Positions 33,491 to 44,709 of a stretch of DNA of 64,000 nucleotides are shown piece by piece (the first letter of the stretch is position 1; each line of letters begins with the position of its first letter). The DNA comes from Paenimyroides ummariense (GTDB lineage: Bacteria > Bacteroidota > Bacteroidia > Flavobacteriales > Flavobacteriaceae). The notes under the pieces were generated by a model, which did no database searches, was not told the origin of the DNA, and saw only the letters and a list, made by a program, of their open reading frames with translations. The stretch covers positions 1 through 64,000 of the forward strand of contig NZ_FOVI01000009.1 of NCBI RefSeq assembly GCF_900115115.1. The letters run 5' to 3'. The position numbers and the translations under genes were made by a program.

Positions 33491-34402
33491 TTATTCTCTT
33501 ATCAGTGGTAAAGTTGAACAACGTAAAAGTCCTTCTTGTTTAGAAATTTCTGCGTATGGAATTTCTTCTACGGTGAATCCGTTATCGCGTAACCAGTTGT
33601 TTAATCGGGTGAAATTACGTTCTGAAACCACTACATCTTTGTCAATAGAAAAAACATTGGAGTTCATGTGGTACATTTCTTCACGTTCGATATGAAACAG
33701 ATTTTCTCTGCCAAAAAGGTTCACTAAATACATATAATCTGCTTCTTCACGGAAGCCCGATTTGTAAATGATTCCTTTGTTTGATCCTACGGGTTGAAAG
33801 CAACAATCTAAATGCAGTGCGTTATCGCGAGGTTCAATTTTAGATTTTACCAAATCGAATTCCTTTACAATTTTATGAGGAAACAAGTCTTTTATAAACT
33901 GTACGCCCGCCATATTGGTACGCGCCGTAATAAAATCTTTATAATCGCTGCCTTTGTATGTGCCAATAAAAATATGATCGTTATAAAGCATTACATCTCC
34001 CCCTTCGATATGAACTTCTTCTGGCGGACGAACCACTTTTGTTTGATCCATTTGATCGATCACATACTGAATTGCTTCTAATTCACGCTCGCGATCTGGC
34101 AAAATATTGGCTTTTATAAAAACATCGTCAATCACAAAACCGATATCTCTACTAAAGATCTGATTGTAATTTTCGATAATTTCCGGACGGTAAACTGTTA
34201 CATTATATTTTTTAAAAACTTCATTAAAAGCTTCCATTTCGTTAACCATATCTTTTTCTACAGGATATGTGCCTGCTTTGATATGCTCTAACGATTTTGG
34301 ATCGTACGCTTCATCTATTGTCGGTGTTGGGCCATTACTTTGAGCGGTTCCAAGTATTACGGCCTTAAGCCTTGAAGTTTCGTCGGTTACATGTAATTTC
34401 AT
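33491..34402 (-). CDS. Dimethylarginine dimethylaminohydrolase/arginine deiminase-family protein
   Basis: The 303 residues show SRDIGFVIDDVFIKANIL, then HIEGGDVMLYND (Glu-Gly-Gly-Asp metal-free site region), HLDCCFQPVG with the His of the catalytic centre, and a C-terminal LLRCSTLPLIRE whose Cys fits the nucleophile. The family hydrolyses guanidino groups of arginine, methylarginine or related substrates; which one is unknown. It is upstream of ctlX on the same strand, with the four-helix-bundle gene between them, and downstream of gltA. A -7 box TATATTTG is at 34432-34425. Confidence 0.85.
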   Translation of the reverse strand: MKLHVTDETSRLKAVILGTAQSNGPTPTIDEAYDPKSLEHIKAGTYPVEKDMVNEMEAFNEVFKKYNVTVYRPEIIENYNQIFSRDIGFVIDDVFIKANILPDRERELEAIQYVIDQMDQTKVVRPPEEVHIEGGDVMLYNDHIFIGTYKGSDYKDFITARTNMAGVQFIKDLFPHKIVKEFDLVKSKIEPRDNALHLDCCFQPVGSNKGIIYKSGFREEADYMYLVNLFGRENLFHIEREEMYHMNSNVFSIDKDVVVSERNFTRLNNWLRDNGFTVEEIPYAEISKQEGLLRCSTLPLIRE

Positions 34403-34466
34403 AAAAAAGTAATTAGGTAATAGGCAAATATAAGAAGTTCTTTGCTGTTATGCTATTAAAAACAGC

Positions 34467-34493
34467 AAAGCCAAATCGGTTTGATTTGGCTTT
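34467..34493 (-). terminator. Terminator of gltA
   Basis: AAAGCCAAATC (34467-34477) and GATTTGGCTTT (34483-34493) form an 11-bp stem with a 5-base loop. It lies downstream of the gltA stop on the minus strand. Confidence 0.85.
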
Positions 34494-34516
34494 TTATTAT
34501 GAATGACAGATTTTTA

Positions 34517-35800
34517 TTATCTGTTTGACATTTCTTTGAACGGACGCAATGGTTCTCCAACATAAACCTGACGTGGACGCCCGATTGGTTCTTTGTTTTC
34601 ACGCATTTCTTTCCATTGAGCAACCCATCCTGGTAAACGTCCGATAGCGAACATCACGGTAAACATTTCGGTTGGAATTCCTAATGCACGGTAAATAATA
34701 CCTGAATAGAAATCTACGTTTGGATATAGGTTACGTGCCACGAAATACTCGTCTTTCAACGCCATTTCTTCTAAATCTTTAGCGATTTTTAAAATAGGAT
34801 CGTTTACGCCTAATTCTGCTAAAACTTCGTCTGCCGCTTTCTTAATGATACGTGCACGTGGATCGAAATTTTTGTATACACGGTGACCAAAGCCCATTAA
34901 ACGGAACGGATCGTTTTTATCTTTTGCTTTTGCAAGATATTTGTCAGCGTCTCCGCCGTCTTTTTGAATTTCTTCCAACATTTCTAACACCGCTTGGTTT
35001 GCCCCACCGTGAAGTGGTCCCCAAAGTGCAGAAACACCAGCTGAAATAGATGCGAATAAACCTGCATGTGCAGAACCTACCATACGAACTGTAGATGTTG
35101 AACAGTTTTGTTCGTGATCTGCGTGTAAAATAAACAACTTATCAATTGCGTTTAATACAACCGGGTTTATTTTGTAAGGCCCTGTAGGTAATTTAAACAT
35201 TAACTGTAAAAAGTTATCTACGTAAGGTAAAGTGTTATCGTAATAATTTAATGGGAAACCTTGCGTTTTTCTGTAAGCCCATGTTGCAACAACCAAGAAT
35301 TTACCCATGATTTTACAAACAGCTTCGTACATATCGCCTTCTTTTTCAACATCAACCACTTTTGGGTTAAAAGCAGTTAACGCACAAGTTAACGATGCCA
35401 AAATACCCATTGGGTGTGCATGTTTAGGGAAACCGTCGATAATGCCTTTCATTTCTTCGTTAACCAAAGTGTACTTGCGTATGTCAGCTTCAAAAGTTTC
35501 AATTTGTTTTGTCGATGGCAATTCACCAAAAATAACCAAATAAGCTACTTCTAAAAAGTTAGATTTTTCTGCTAAATCTTCAATTGAATAACCACGGTAT
35601 CTTAAAATTCCTTCTTCACCATCTAAAAAAGTAATAGCACTTTTACATGAACCTGAATTTTTATATCCTGGGTCTAAAGTAATTGCACCCGTTAAATCTC
35701 TTAACTTCTGAATATCGATAGCTACTTCGTTTTCTGTTCCAACGATAACCGGTAAGTCAATCGTTTTGTCATCTATCGCTATAGTTGCAGTTTTTGACAT
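34517..35800 (-). CDS. gltA: Citrate synthase
   Basis: The 427 residues are of the bacterial type II (hexameric) citrate synthase size. Conserved sites include GPLHGGANQAV, MGFGHRVYKNFDPRA (catalytic His) and RPRQVYVGEPLRPF at the C-terminus. The enzyme condenses oxaloacetate with acetyl-CoA at the entry to the TCA cycle. The 275-base upstream interval to eno contains a -7 box TAAATTCG (35841-35834) and the eno terminator (36032-36060). It is separate from the amidinohydrolase genes by its terminator. Confidence 0.97.
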   Translation of the reverse strand: MSKTATIAIDDKTIDLPVIVGTENEVAIDIQKLRDLTGAITLDPGYKNSGSCKSAITFLDGEEGILRYRGYSIEDLAEKSNFLEVAYLVIFGELPSTKQIETFEADIRKYTLVNEEMKGIIDGFPKHAHPMGILASLTCALTAFNPKVVDVEKEGDMYEAVCKIMGKFLVVATWAYRKTQGFPLNYYDNTLPYVDNFLQLMFKLPTGPYKINPVVLNAIDKLFILHADHEQNCSTSTVRMVGSAHAGLFASISAGVSALWGPLHGGANQAVLEMLEEIQKDGGDADKYLAKAKDKNDPFRLMGFGHRVYKNFDPRARIIKKAADEVLAELGVNDPILKIAKDLEEMALKDEYFVARNLYPNVDFYSGIIYRALGIPTEMFTVMFAIGRLPGWVAQWKEMRENKEPIGRPRQVYVGEPLRPFKEMSNR

Positions 35801-36031
35801 ATATCTTTAGTTTATTTTTTATTTTGTTTTTAGCGAATTTAATAAAAATGTTTCACTTAGTAAAGCGTAAATATATAAATAATTCCTATTAATTATAGAA
35901 AATACTTATTATTAATACAACAATCAATCGGTATAAAGAAGTTTTATTTTTAATAATTTAAGATTTTATTTTCATATTCTCAAAGTTTAACATCTTGCAT
36001 TATCATATCAGAAAAAAAATACCCTAAAAAC

Positions 36032-36060
36032 AAAAAATGACGCATTTAGCGTCATTTTTT
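36032..36060 (-). terminator. Terminator of eno
   Basis: AAAAAATGACGC (36032-36043), ATTTA, GCGTCATTTTTT (36049-36060): a 12-bp stem with U-tail on the minus strand. Confidence 0.9.
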
Positions 36061-36075
36061 AAATCTTCAAAAAAA

Positions 36076-37410
<1,335 letters not shown>

Positions 37411-37470
37411 TTATTTGATTGATAAAAAAAAAGAAGTAATTTTTAACAGAAAAAATAAAATCAAAATGAA

Positions 37471-37788
37471 CTATTTTGACTGAAGAACCTCTTTTTCAAA
37501 TAAAATACCCTTCCAACCAAATTTCATAAAGTTTCTAATATTTTGATGTGATGATCCTTCTTTATCTTCTAAAACTGCCTGATAATGTTCTGCAAATAAT
37601 TTCAACGTATCTTCGATAGATAAATTATTCAACTTTGCAAAATATAATGTTTTAGCACTTCCTTGATTTTCATTTTCGGCATTCATTAACGCTCCATTTT
37701 TAAAAGACGAAGCTGTGTAATCAAAATTCTCATCAATATATGCTATTATTTCTTTAAAGGATAATTTTTGTAATTCTGCTAATTCCAT
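37471..37788 (-). CDS. HopJ-type III effector-like protein
   Basis: The 105 residues are the full length of the HopJ family: ENFDYTASSFKNGALMNAENENQGSAKTLYF is the conserved start and NIRNFMKFGWKGILFE the end. Despite the name the family is widespread in marine and environmental bacteria without a type III secretion system, so the name is historical; function is unknown. A perfect TATATTTG box is at 37820-37813. Monocistronic by appearance. Confidence 0.85.
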   Translation of the reverse strand: MELAELQKLSFKEIIAYIDENFDYTASSFKNGALMNAENENQGSAKTLYFAKLNNLSIEDTLKLFAEHYQAVLEDKEGSSHQNIRNFMKFGWKGILFEKEVLQSK

Positions 37789-37905
37789 GGTTTATCTTTG
37801 ATTTTTGTGTTGCAAATATAAAAACTCTTACTAAATAACTTTTAGAAGCAAAACCATTCATGATGATCCAACTATTTTTTATTACATCCTTCAAAAAAGA
37901 AGCTG

Positions 37906-38613
37906 TTAAGCGTCTTTTAAATTCGTATTTTCATTGTTTCTTAAATTCTCTATAAAGAAAAAGACTAACAAAATAGTAAATATCAGAATAATCCAATGTA
38001 AAAACAGATAACTGTTATCTAAAAAGTAAATTGATAAAACAAAAAGCATCACACTTGAAATTATTCTAACCTTGTAAGTATTACGTTCAACTGTTTTCTC
38101 ATTATAATAAACCAACGAAGTTATTAATGAAGTAAGACCAATTAAAAAAGCAAATGGGGCTAAATCATTATTTTGTTGAACAACTGAAAAGATCAAAATA
38201 ATTAATGAAATTAAAAATAACAATAGAGATGATTTTAAGTTTTTCAATATGATTAAATCTTTCTGATTAATATTCTTATCAAATACCAGATATTCTTCAA
38301 TTGATAACATTTTACTTTGTAAGTAATTTGATTTTAAACTATCGTACAATGAAAGTAACATTCCTCTGTGATTAAGGCTTAAGCCAACAAACACTTTTCC
38401 TTCATTATAATCAATAGATGTTAACGAAACAGCCGTTTTGTATGGATAAATAGCACCCAACTGAAATAGAATTTCTTTAGTATCATCAGGTATTTCAATA
38501 CTATGATTTCCGTTTGCATTTATACTGGTACAAAAATTATCATCAGTAAAAATTTTTATATTTCTATATGAAAACCAACCGTTTACAAAACTTATTTTTA
38601 CATTTAAAATCAT
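37906..38613 (-). CDS. Predicted membrane protein of unknown function
   Basis: The 235 residues have a soluble N-terminal part of about 120 residues (KISFVNGWFSYRNIKIFTDD) and four hydrophobic segments in the C-terminal part (about 128-143, 151-167, 183-198 and 204-222). The C-terminal tail is hydrophilic (ENLRNNENTNLKDA). I recognise no family. It is transcribed as carA is, with a 47-base gap from that gene, but appears independent. Confidence 0.55.
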   Translation of the reverse strand: MILNVKISFVNGWFSYRNIKIFTDDNFCTSINANGNHSIEIPDDTKEILFQLGAIYPYKTAVSLTSIDYNEGKVFVGLSLNHRGMLLSLYDSLKSNYLQSKMLSIEEYLVFDKNINQKDLIILKNLKSSLLLFLISLIILIFSVVQQNNDLAPFAFLIGLTSLITSLVYYNEKTVERNTYKVRIISSVMLFVLSIYFLDNSYLFLHWIILIFTILLVFFFIENLRNNENTNLKDA

Positions 38614-38660
38614 GACACTTTAAATTTTAAGTATCAATAAATATACAAAAAAAGGAGCTA

Positions 38661-39773
38661 TTAAGCTCCTTTTTGTTCTTTCATATAAGAAACAAACTCA
38701 TCAAACAAATATTTTGAATCGTTTGGTCCTGGTGATGATTCTGGGTGGTATTGCACCGAAAACACCTGCTTATCTTTTAAACGGATACCTGCAACGGTAT
38801 TGTCATTTAAATGGTAATGTGTAATTTCTAAATTCGGGTTTTGTTCCACTTCTTCACGAACTACAGCAAATCCGTGGTTTTGAGAAGTAATTTCGCCTTT
38901 ACCTGAAATCGCATTCATAATTGGGTGATTGATTCCACGGTGACCGTTAAACATTTTATAGGTATTTACACCCTGCGATAACGCGATGATTTGATGCCCT
39001 AAACAAATTCCGAAAACCGGTTTATCTGTCGCAATAATATCTTTCGCAGTTTCAATAACCTGTGTTAACGGTTGCGGATCTCCAGGTCCGTTAGACAAGA
39101 AATATCCATCAGGATTAAAACTGTTTAAATCTTCAAGGGTTGCGTTGTAAGGATACACCTTTACATAACAATCACGTGCAGCAAGGCAACGCAAGATATT
39201 TGTTTTGATACCAAAATCTAAAGCTGCAACTTTGTACGTTGCATTTTCATTGCCATAGAAGTAAGGTTCTTTTGTAGAAACAGCTGATGCTAATTCCAAA
39301 CCATTCATATTTGGTACGGCAGCCAAAATTTCTTTTAATTCTTCAATTGACTTTCCATCTGTTGAAATCACTGCATTCATAGCTCCGTTATCGCGAATGT
39401 AACTTACCAATGCGCGTGTATCAACATCAGAAACAGCAACCAGGTTTTTCTTTTCGAAATAATCATATAAAGATCCGTCGGCATCTGGGCGAGAAAAATC
39501 TTTACTGAAATTTTTACAAACCAATCCGGAAATTTTAATTCCGTCTGAATCTACTTCGTCATTATGAACTCCGTAATTACCAATATGCGCAACGGTTGAC
39601 AACATTATTTGCCCGAAGTATGAAGGATCGGTAAAAATTTCCTGATAACCCGTTACCCCTGTGTTAAAACAGATTTCACCGGTTGTTGTGCCTTTTATCC
39701 CTACTGATTTTCCATGAAAAATAGTACCATCGCTTAAAAGTACAATGGCTTTATCTTTAGAAGTATATTTCAT
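38661..39773 (-). CDS. carA: Carbamoyl-phosphate synthase small subunit
   Basis: The 370 residues carry an N-terminal half with TGEICFNTGVTGYQEI and a C-terminal glutamine amidotransferase with the catalytic Cys in GICLGHQ and the His-Glu in QYHPES. CarA releases ammonia from glutamine for carbamoyl phosphate, used in pyrimidine and arginine synthesis. carB is not in the window. The gene follows the ribosomal-operon terminator and probably has its own promoter in the 120-base gap. Confidence 0.97.
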   Translation of the reverse strand: MKYTSKDKAIVLLSDGTIFHGKSVGIKGTTTGEICFNTGVTGYQEIFTDPSYFGQIMLSTVAHIGNYGVHNDEVDSDGIKISGLVCKNFSKDFSRPDADGSLYDYFEKKNLVAVSDVDTRALVSYIRDNGAMNAVISTDGKSIEELKEILAAVPNMNGLELASAVSTKEPYFYGNENATYKVAALDFGIKTNILRCLAARDCYVKVYPYNATLEDLNSFNPDGYFLSNGPGDPQPLTQVIETAKDIIATDKPVFGICLGHQIIALSQGVNTYKMFNGHRGINHPIMNAISGKGEITSQNHGFAVVREEVEQNPNLEITHYHLNDNTVAGIRLKDKQVFSVQYHPESSPGPNDSKYLFDEFVSYMKEQKGA

Positions 39774-39830
39774 TATTGTTGATTGTTTCGGTGTACAAAA
39801 TTAATACAAATACTTTAAAAAAAAGCATAA

Positions 39831-39867
39831 AAAAAAGGACAAACTTTAAAAGTTTGCCCTTTTAATA
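39831..39867 (-). terminator. Terminator of the ribosomal cluster
   Basis: On the minus strand AAGGGCAAACTTT and AAAGTTTGTCCTTT form a stem with one G-U pair, followed by TTTTTTTT. It ends the operon 30 bases after the rplQ stop. Confidence 0.88.
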
Positions 39868-39893
39868 TAATAGAATAATTTATGTTTAATAAA

Positions 39894-40382
39894 TTACTCA
39901 TTTGTTTCGTTAGCTTCAGTAGAAGTTTCAGCAGCAGGAGTAGTTTCAACTGTAGTATCAGCTTTTTTTCTACCTCTACGAGTTGTAGCTTTTTTAACTT
40001 CTTTTTTACCAGCGTTATAAATTTCGTTGAAATCTACTAATTCGATCATTGCCATTTCAGCGTTATCTCCTAAACGATTTCCTAATTTAATAATACGAGT
40101 GTATCCACCTGGACGATCACCTACTTTAGGAGCAACCTCTCTGAATAATTCAGTAACGGCATACTTGTTTCTTAAGTAAGAGAAAACGATACGGCGGTTG
40201 TGTGTATCATCTGTCTTAGACTTAGTTACTAAAGGCTCAACAAATTGTTTTAATGCCTTAGCTTTAGCAACTGTAGTGTTAATACGTTTGTGTTCTATTA
40301 AAGAACAAGCCATATTAGCTAACATTGCTTTTCTGTGACCAGCTTGTCTACCTAAATGGTTTACTTTTTTTCCGTGTCTCAT
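39894..40382 (-). CDS. rplQ: Large ribosomal subunit protein bL17
   Basis: The 162 residues show the L17 core ([34 protein letters not shown], then [17 protein letters not shown]). A C-terminal Lys/Ala/Thr-rich tail of about 40 residues ([12 protein letters not shown]) exceeds the E. coli protein of 127. It is the last gene of the cluster, 62 bases after rpoA, and the terminator follows. L17 binds 23S rRNA near the exit tunnel. Confidence 0.97.
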   Translation of the reverse strand: MRHGKKVNHLGRQAGHRKAMLANMACSLIEHKRINTTVAKAKALKQFVEPLVTKSKTDDTHNRRIVFSYLRNKYAVTELFREVAPKVGDRPGGYTRIIKLGNRLGDNAEMAMIELVDFNEIYNAGKKEVKKATTRRGRKKADTTVETTPAAETSTEANETNE

Positions 40383-40444
40383 GACGTAGTTTTTTAACCT
40401 TCATCTTGCATCAATCCGCTATGGAGCGCAAAATATGAAGTAAT

Positions 40445-41437
40445 TTATTCTTTATCTAATTTGTATTTTGAAAGATCCATTCCGAAAGTTAAACCTTTAA
40501 CTTGAACCAGTTCTTCTAATTCTGTTAATGATTTTTTACCGAAATTTCTAAATTTCATTAAATCGTTTTTGTTATAAGAAACTAAATCGCCTAATGTATC
40601 AACTTCAGCCGCTTTTAAACAATTTAATGCTCTTACTGAAAGATCCATGTCAACCAATTTCGTTTTCAGAAGCTGTCTCATATGTAATGATTCTTCATCG
40701 TATGATTCAGTTTGAGCAATTTCATCGGCCTCTAAAGTGATTCTTTCATCAGAGAACAACATAAAATGGTGAATTAATGTTTTTGCTGCTTCTGTTAAAG
40801 CGTCTTTAGGATGAATAGATCCGTCTGTAACAATATCAAAAACTAACTTTTCGTAATCGGTTTTTTGTTCTACACGATAGTTTTCTATAGCGTATTTTAC
40901 ATTTTTTACAGGAGTATAAATACTGTCTGTATAAATTGTTCCGAAAGGTGCGTTAGGTTTTCTATTTTCTTCTGCTGGAACGTATCCTCTACCTTTTTCG
41001 ATAGAAATTTCCATGTTAATGGTAATTTTACCGTCTAAGTTACAGATAACTAAATCAGGATTTAGTACTTGAAAACCTGAAATATATTTTTGGAAATCGC
41101 CAGCTGTTAATTGATCTTTTCCTGTGAATGAAATGCTAACAGATTCGTTATCTACATCTTCAATCTGACGTTTGAAACGTACTTGTTTTAAGTTTAAGAT
41201 AATTTCTGTTACATCCTCAACAACACCAGAAATAGTAGAAAACTCATGCTCAACACCTTCAATACGTACCGAAGTTATTGCATATCCTTCTAATGATGAC
41301 AGAAGTACTCTTCTTAGTGCATTACCAATGGTTAATCCATATCCAGGTTCTAAAGGTCGAAATTCGAATTTCCCTTTAAAATCTGTTGAATCAATCATGA
41401 TAACTTTGTCGGGCTTTTGAAAATTAAATATTGCCAT
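40445..41437 (-). CDS. rpoA: DNA-directed RNA polymerase subunit alpha
   Basis: The 330 residues have an assembly domain at 1 to about 235 ([22 protein letters not shown] start, here [20 protein letters not shown]). A flexible linker follows, then the C-terminal domain that binds UP elements and activators ([16 protein letters not shown] and [11 protein letters not shown]). It dimerises and scaffolds the beta subunits. The gap to rpsD is 25 bases and rplQ follows. Confidence 0.98.
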   Translation of the reverse strand: MAIFNFQKPDKVIMIDSTDFKGKFEFRPLEPGYGLTIGNALRRVLLSSLEGYAITSVRIEGVEHEFSTISGVVEDVTEIILNLKQVRFKRQIEDVDNESVSISFTGKDQLTAGDFQKYISGFQVLNPDLVICNLDGKITINMEISIEKGRGYVPAEENRKPNAPFGTIYTDSIYTPVKNVKYAIENYRVEQKTDYEKLVFDIVTDGSIHPKDALTEAAKTLIHHFMLFSDERITLEADEIAQTESYDEESLHMRQLLKTKLVDMDLSVRALNCLKAAEVDTLGDLVSYNKNDLMKFRNFGKKSLTELEELVQVKGLTFGMDLSKYKLDKE

Positions 41438-41462
41438 GTGTGTTTCGACTGAATGTCAATTA

Positions 41463-42068
41463 TTATTTGTTGTACAACTCTACGATTAACTGTTCTTTGA
41501 TGTTTTCTGGAACTTGAAGTCTAGCAGGAACACTTACATATGTACCTTCTTTAGTATCGTTATTCCAAGTAATCCATTCATAAACAGCGCTAGAATTAGA
41601 TAATGAACGTTCGATTGCTTCTAATGATTTAGATTTTTCACGAACCGCTACTTTATCACCAGCTTTTAATTGGTATGATGGTATGTTTACTAATTCTCCG
41701 TTTACAGTAATGTGTCTGTGAGAAACGATTTGACGAGCTGCACGACGAGAAGGAGCGATACCCATTCTGTAAACAACATTGTCTAAACGTGATTCACATA
41801 ACTGGATTAAAACTTCACCTGTTACACCTTTAGATGCAGATGCTTTTTTAAACATGTTACGGAATTGTTTTTCTAAAACACCGTAAGTGTATTTAGCTTT
41901 TTGTTTCTCCATTAACTGGATAGCATATTCAGATTTCTTACCTCTTTTTTTTGCTAAACCATGTTGTCCTGGAGGGTAATTTCTTTTTTCGAATGCTCTG
42001 TCATCTCCGAAGATTGCTTCACCGAATTTACGAGCGATTTTTGTTTGTGGACCAGTATATCTTGCCAT
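41463..42068 (-). CDS. rpsD: Small ribosomal subunit protein uS4
   Basis: The 201 residues begin [21 protein letters not shown] and carry the S4 RNA-binding motif ([28 protein letters not shown]). S4 nucleates assembly of the 30S 5' domain and in many bacteria represses its own operon. The 90 bases upstream carry a hairpin with a poly-U tail (42084-42137), a candidate autoregulatory attenuator. It has no zinc Cys motif near the N-terminus. Confidence 0.97.
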   Translation of the reverse strand: MARYTGPQTKIARKFGEAIFGDDRAFEKRNYPPGQHGLAKKRGKKSEYAIQLMEKQKAKYTYGVLEKQFRNMFKKASASKGVTGEVLIQLCESRLDNVVYRMGIAPSRRAARQIVSHRHITVNGELVNIPSYQLKAGDKVAVREKSKSLEAIERSLSNSSAVYEWITWNNDTKEGTYVSVPARLQVPENIKEQLIVELYNK

Positions 42069-42075
42069 TTTAAAA

Positions 42076-42137
42076 AAAATAAAAAGGTAGGGATTATGAA
42101 TTCAGGTCTTATCCTCCGATAATCTTTCTCCTACCTT
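42076..42137 (-). promoter_or_regulatory. Candidate attenuator hairpin before rpsD
   Basis: On the minus strand AAGGTAGG (42137-42130) and CCTACCTT (42091-42084) enclose about 38 bases containing GGAGGAT. Then TTTATTTTTTTT follows 15 bases before rpsD. The form is that of a terminator, yet it is inside a conserved operon, so it is more likely an attenuator. Confidence 0.5.
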
Positions 42138-42158
42138 AGGTTATACTATAAATATAAA

Positions 42159-42542
42159 TTAAACTCTTCGTCTTTTTGGAGGGCGACATCCATTGTGTGG
42201 GATTGGAGTGATATCGATGATTTCTGTAACTTCGATTCCACTGTTGTGGATCGAACGAATTGCAGATTCTCTACCATTTCCTGGTCCTTTAACGTAAACT
42301 TTCACTTTTTTAAGTCCAGCTTCTAACGCTACTTTACCACAATCTTCTGCTGCCATTTGTGCTGCATAAGGAGTGTTCTTTTTAGAACCACGGAATCCCA
42401 TTTTACCAGCTGATGACCAAGAAATAACTTCACCTTTTTTGTTTGTTAACGAAATGATGATGTTATTAAAAGTTGCACTGATATGAGCCTCTCCAGTAGA
42501 TTCAACTATAACTTTACGCTTTTTTGTATTTGCTTTAGCCAT
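42159..42542 (-). CDS. rpsK: Small ribosomal subunit protein uS11
   Basis: The 127 residues include the conserved [35 protein letters not shown] and the C-terminal [14 protein letters not shown]11 lies on the 30S platform near the mRNA exit. It follows rpsM by 8 bases, and a 90-base gap with a hairpin separates it from rpsD. Confidence 0.98.
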   Translation of the reverse strand: MAKANTKKRKVIVESTGEAHISATFNNIIISLTNKKGEVISWSSAGKMGFRGSKKNTPYAAQMAAEDCGKVALEAGLKKVKVYVKGPGNGRESAIRSIHNSGIEVTEIIDITPIPHNGCRPPKRRRV

Positions 42543-42550
42543 ACTACTTA

Positions 42551-42925
42551 TTATTTAGTTGCTTTTTTCTTGTTAGCAACAGTTTTTCTTTTACCTTTTC
42601 TTGTTCTAGAGTTGTTTTTAGTTCTTTGTCCTCTTAACGGAAGACCAGCTCTATGACGGATTCCACGTTGACATCCGATATCCATTAAACGTTTAATGTT
42701 TAAAGATACTTCTGAACGTAATTCACCTTCAATTTTGTAACTAGACATTGCCTCACGGATCGCTCCGATTTCGTCATCGTTCCATTCAGAAACTTTTTTG
42801 TCTTCGTTAACGTTAGCTGTTGCCAACACCTCTTTTGCTCTACTTAAACCTACACCGAAAATGTAAGTTAAAGCAATAATTCCTCTTTTATTTTTAGGTA
42901 TATCTACCCCTGCTATTCTTGCCAT
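42551..42925 (-). CDS. rpsM: Small ribosomal subunit protein uS13
   Basis: The 124 residues start [15 protein letters not shown] and have the helix-hairpin ([16 protein letters not shown]) and the basic C-terminal tail [18 protein letters not shown] that enters the decoding region. The C-terminal KKKATK tail is longer than in E. coli. S13 sits on the 30S head and contacts P-site tRNA. It follows rpmJ by 2 bases. Confidence 0.98.
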   Translation of the reverse strand: MARIAGVDIPKNKRGIIALTYIFGVGLSRAKEVLATANVNEDKKVSEWNDDEIGAIREAMSSYKIEGELRSEVSLNIKRLMDIGCQRGIRHRAGLPLRGQRTKNNSRTRKGKRKTVANKKKATK

Positions 42926-42927
42926 AA

Positions 42928-43044
42928 TTATCCTTGTCTTTGTTTAAATCTAGGATTTTTTTTGTTTATAACGTATAATCTTCCTTTTCTACGTACAATA
43001 ATGCATTCTGCACTTCTTTTTTTAACTGATGCTCTTACTTTCAT
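42928..43044 (-). CDS. rpmJ: Large ribosomal subunit protein bL36, zinc-free form
   Basis: The 38 residues start [21 protein letters not shown] and end NPRFKQRQG. The zinc-binding residues of the classic L36 (two Cys near 11 and 14, Cys near 27 and His near 32) are reduced to a single Cys14, so this is the C-minus, zinc-independent type. It was found by reading the gap between infA and rpsM; the stop codon is TAA at 42930-42928. It precedes rpsM by 2 bases. Confidence 0.93.
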
Positions 43045-43129
43045 TGTAAATTTGCTTTAGGCTTTAAGCTTAAGGCTTTAGGAATAAACTTAATGGTTAT
43101 TGCCTACTGCTTATAGCTTATTGCTTTTT
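43045..43129 (-). repeat. Repetitive spacer between infA and rpmJ
   Basis: This 85-base spacer holds TAAGCAGTAGGCAATAA-like and CCTAAAGCCTTAAGC-like phrases, repeated with variation (GCAATAAGC, GCAGTAGGC; CTAAAGCC, TTAAAGCC). It encodes nothing. It seems transcribed and could be a dispersed flavobacterial intergenic repeat. Confidence 0.4.
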
Positions 43130-43345
43130 TTAATATCTATAAGTAATTCTTGCTTTAGACAAATCATAAGGGCTCATTTCTAACTTCACTTTATCACCAG
43201 GTAATAATTTGATGTAATGCATACGCATTTTTCCAGAAATATGAGCAATTACAATATGTCCGTTCTCTAATTCTACACGGAACATAGCATTTGATAATGC
43301 TTCAATGATTGCTCCGTCTTGTTCTATTGCTGATTGTTTTGCCAT
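43130..43345 (-). CDS. infA: Translation initiation factor IF-1
   Basis: The 71 residues form the OB fold with [37 protein letters not shown] and the usual end [13 protein letters not shown]-1 blocks the A site during initiation. The gene starts 3 bases after secY stops and an 85-base spacer separates it from rpmJ. Confidence 0.97.
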   Translation of the reverse strand: MAKQSAIEQDGAIIEALSNAMFRVELENGHIVIAHISGKMRMHYIKLLPGDKVKLEMSPYDLSKARITYRY

Positions 43346-43348
43346 ATA

Positions 43349-44695
43349 TTAAGCAATTGCTTTTCTATTTTTACCACTCTTCATTAATCCGTCGTACTGC
43401 TTGTTTAACAAATAAGCATTAATTTGCTGTATTGTATCAATTGCAACACTTACTAAGATTAATAAAGATGTTCCACCATAAAACATTGCCCAACCTTGTT
43501 GAATTCCCATTACTGATACAGCGATTGCAGGTAAAACTGCGATCACAGCAAGGAACAACGAACCTGGAAATGTGATTAACGACATTACACGATCTAAGAA
43601 GTTTGCGGTTTCTTGACCCGGTTTAATACCAGGTATAAAGCCACCACTACGTTTTAAATCGTCTGCCATTTTATTGGTAGGTACCGTAATTGCGGTGTAA
43701 AAGTACGAAAAAATAATTATTAACAAAGCAAAAACTAAATTATACTCTAAACCAAAGATGTTACTGAACATTGTGGTTACAGTTTGTGCACTGTCTGAAG
43801 AGGATAACCCAGCAATTACTGGTGGTATAAACATAATTGCCTGTGCAAAGATAATTGGCATTACACCTGAAGCGTTAAGCTTTAAAGGAATCCACTGACG
43901 GTTTCCTGATACAGATGCAGCGTCGTATTCACCAACAACACTTCTACGAGCGTATTGTACTGCGATTTTACGAACTGCCATTGTTAAAAATATACAAGCT
44001 ATGATTATTAATAACCAGATGATAACTTCTATTACAATCATCATTGCACCACCTGTACCTGCAGCCATACGAGACTGTGTCTCTTGTAAGAAAGCCATTG
44101 GTAATTTAGCGATGATACCAACCATAATTAATAATGAAATACCGTTTCCAATACCTTTATCAGTAATCTTTTCACCTAACCACATTGCGAAAACCGTTCC
44201 TGTAGTTAAGATTAATACCGACGAAAATAAGAAAGAGAAAGAATCAAAGCCTAATAAAAAAGCATCAGGTGGTAATTGTTTATACAAGTTGTAGATATAA
44301 CCCGGCCCTTGAACTAAGGTAATACCAATGGTTAACCATCTTGTAATTTGGTTCATTTTCTTTCTACCACTTTCACCATCGTTTTGAAGTTTCTGTAAGT
44401 AAGGTACAGCTATACCCATTAACTGAACTACAATTGACGCAGAAATGTACGGCATTATACCCAATGCAAAAATAGAAGCCTGCGAGAACGCACCTCCCGT
44501 AAAAACATTAATAAGCCATCCAATTCCTTGATCAGTTTGATCTGATAAAGCATGTAATTTCGTAGCATCAATACCTGGTAAGGTTACTTGTGCACCAAAA
44601 CGATACACAAGCAACATACCTAAAGTTATTAAGATTTTATTCTTAAGTTCTTCGATATTCCAAATATTGGCTAAAGTTTCAAAAAACTTCTTCAT
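43349..44695 (-). CDS. secY: Sec translocon subunit SecY
   Basis: The 448 residues have ten hydrophobic segments. Segments include LGMLLVYRFGAQVTLPGID at the first, then the cytosolic loops GSFKK-like regions and the C-terminal KSGKNRKAIA. SecY with SecE and SecG forms the protein-conducting channel of the cytoplasmic membrane. It is encoded 14 bases after rplO and 3 bases before infA, as is usual. Confidence 0.97.
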   Translation of the reverse strand: MKKFFETLANIWNIEELKNKILITLGMLLVYRFGAQVTLPGIDATKLHALSDQTDQGIGWLINVFTGGAFSQASIFALGIMPYISASIVVQLMGIAVPYLQKLQNDGESGRKKMNQITRWLTIGITLVQGPGYIYNLYKQLPPDAFLLGFDSFSFLFSSVLILTTGTVFAMWLGEKITDKGIGNGISLLIMVGIIAKLPMAFLQETQSRMAAGTGGAMMIVIEVIIWLLIIIACIFLTMAVRKIAVQYARRSVVGEYDAASVSGNRQWIPLKLNASGVMPIIFAQAIMFIPPVIAGLSSSDSAQTVTTMFSNIFGLEYNLVFALLIIIFSYFYTAITVPTNKMADDLKRSGGFIPGIKPGQETANFLDRVMSLITFPGSLFLAVIAVLPAIAVSVMGIQQGWAMFYGGTSLLILVSVAIDTIQQINAYLLNKQYDGLMKSGKNRKAIA

Positions 44696-44709
44696 AAGTA
44701 GTTAAAGAT

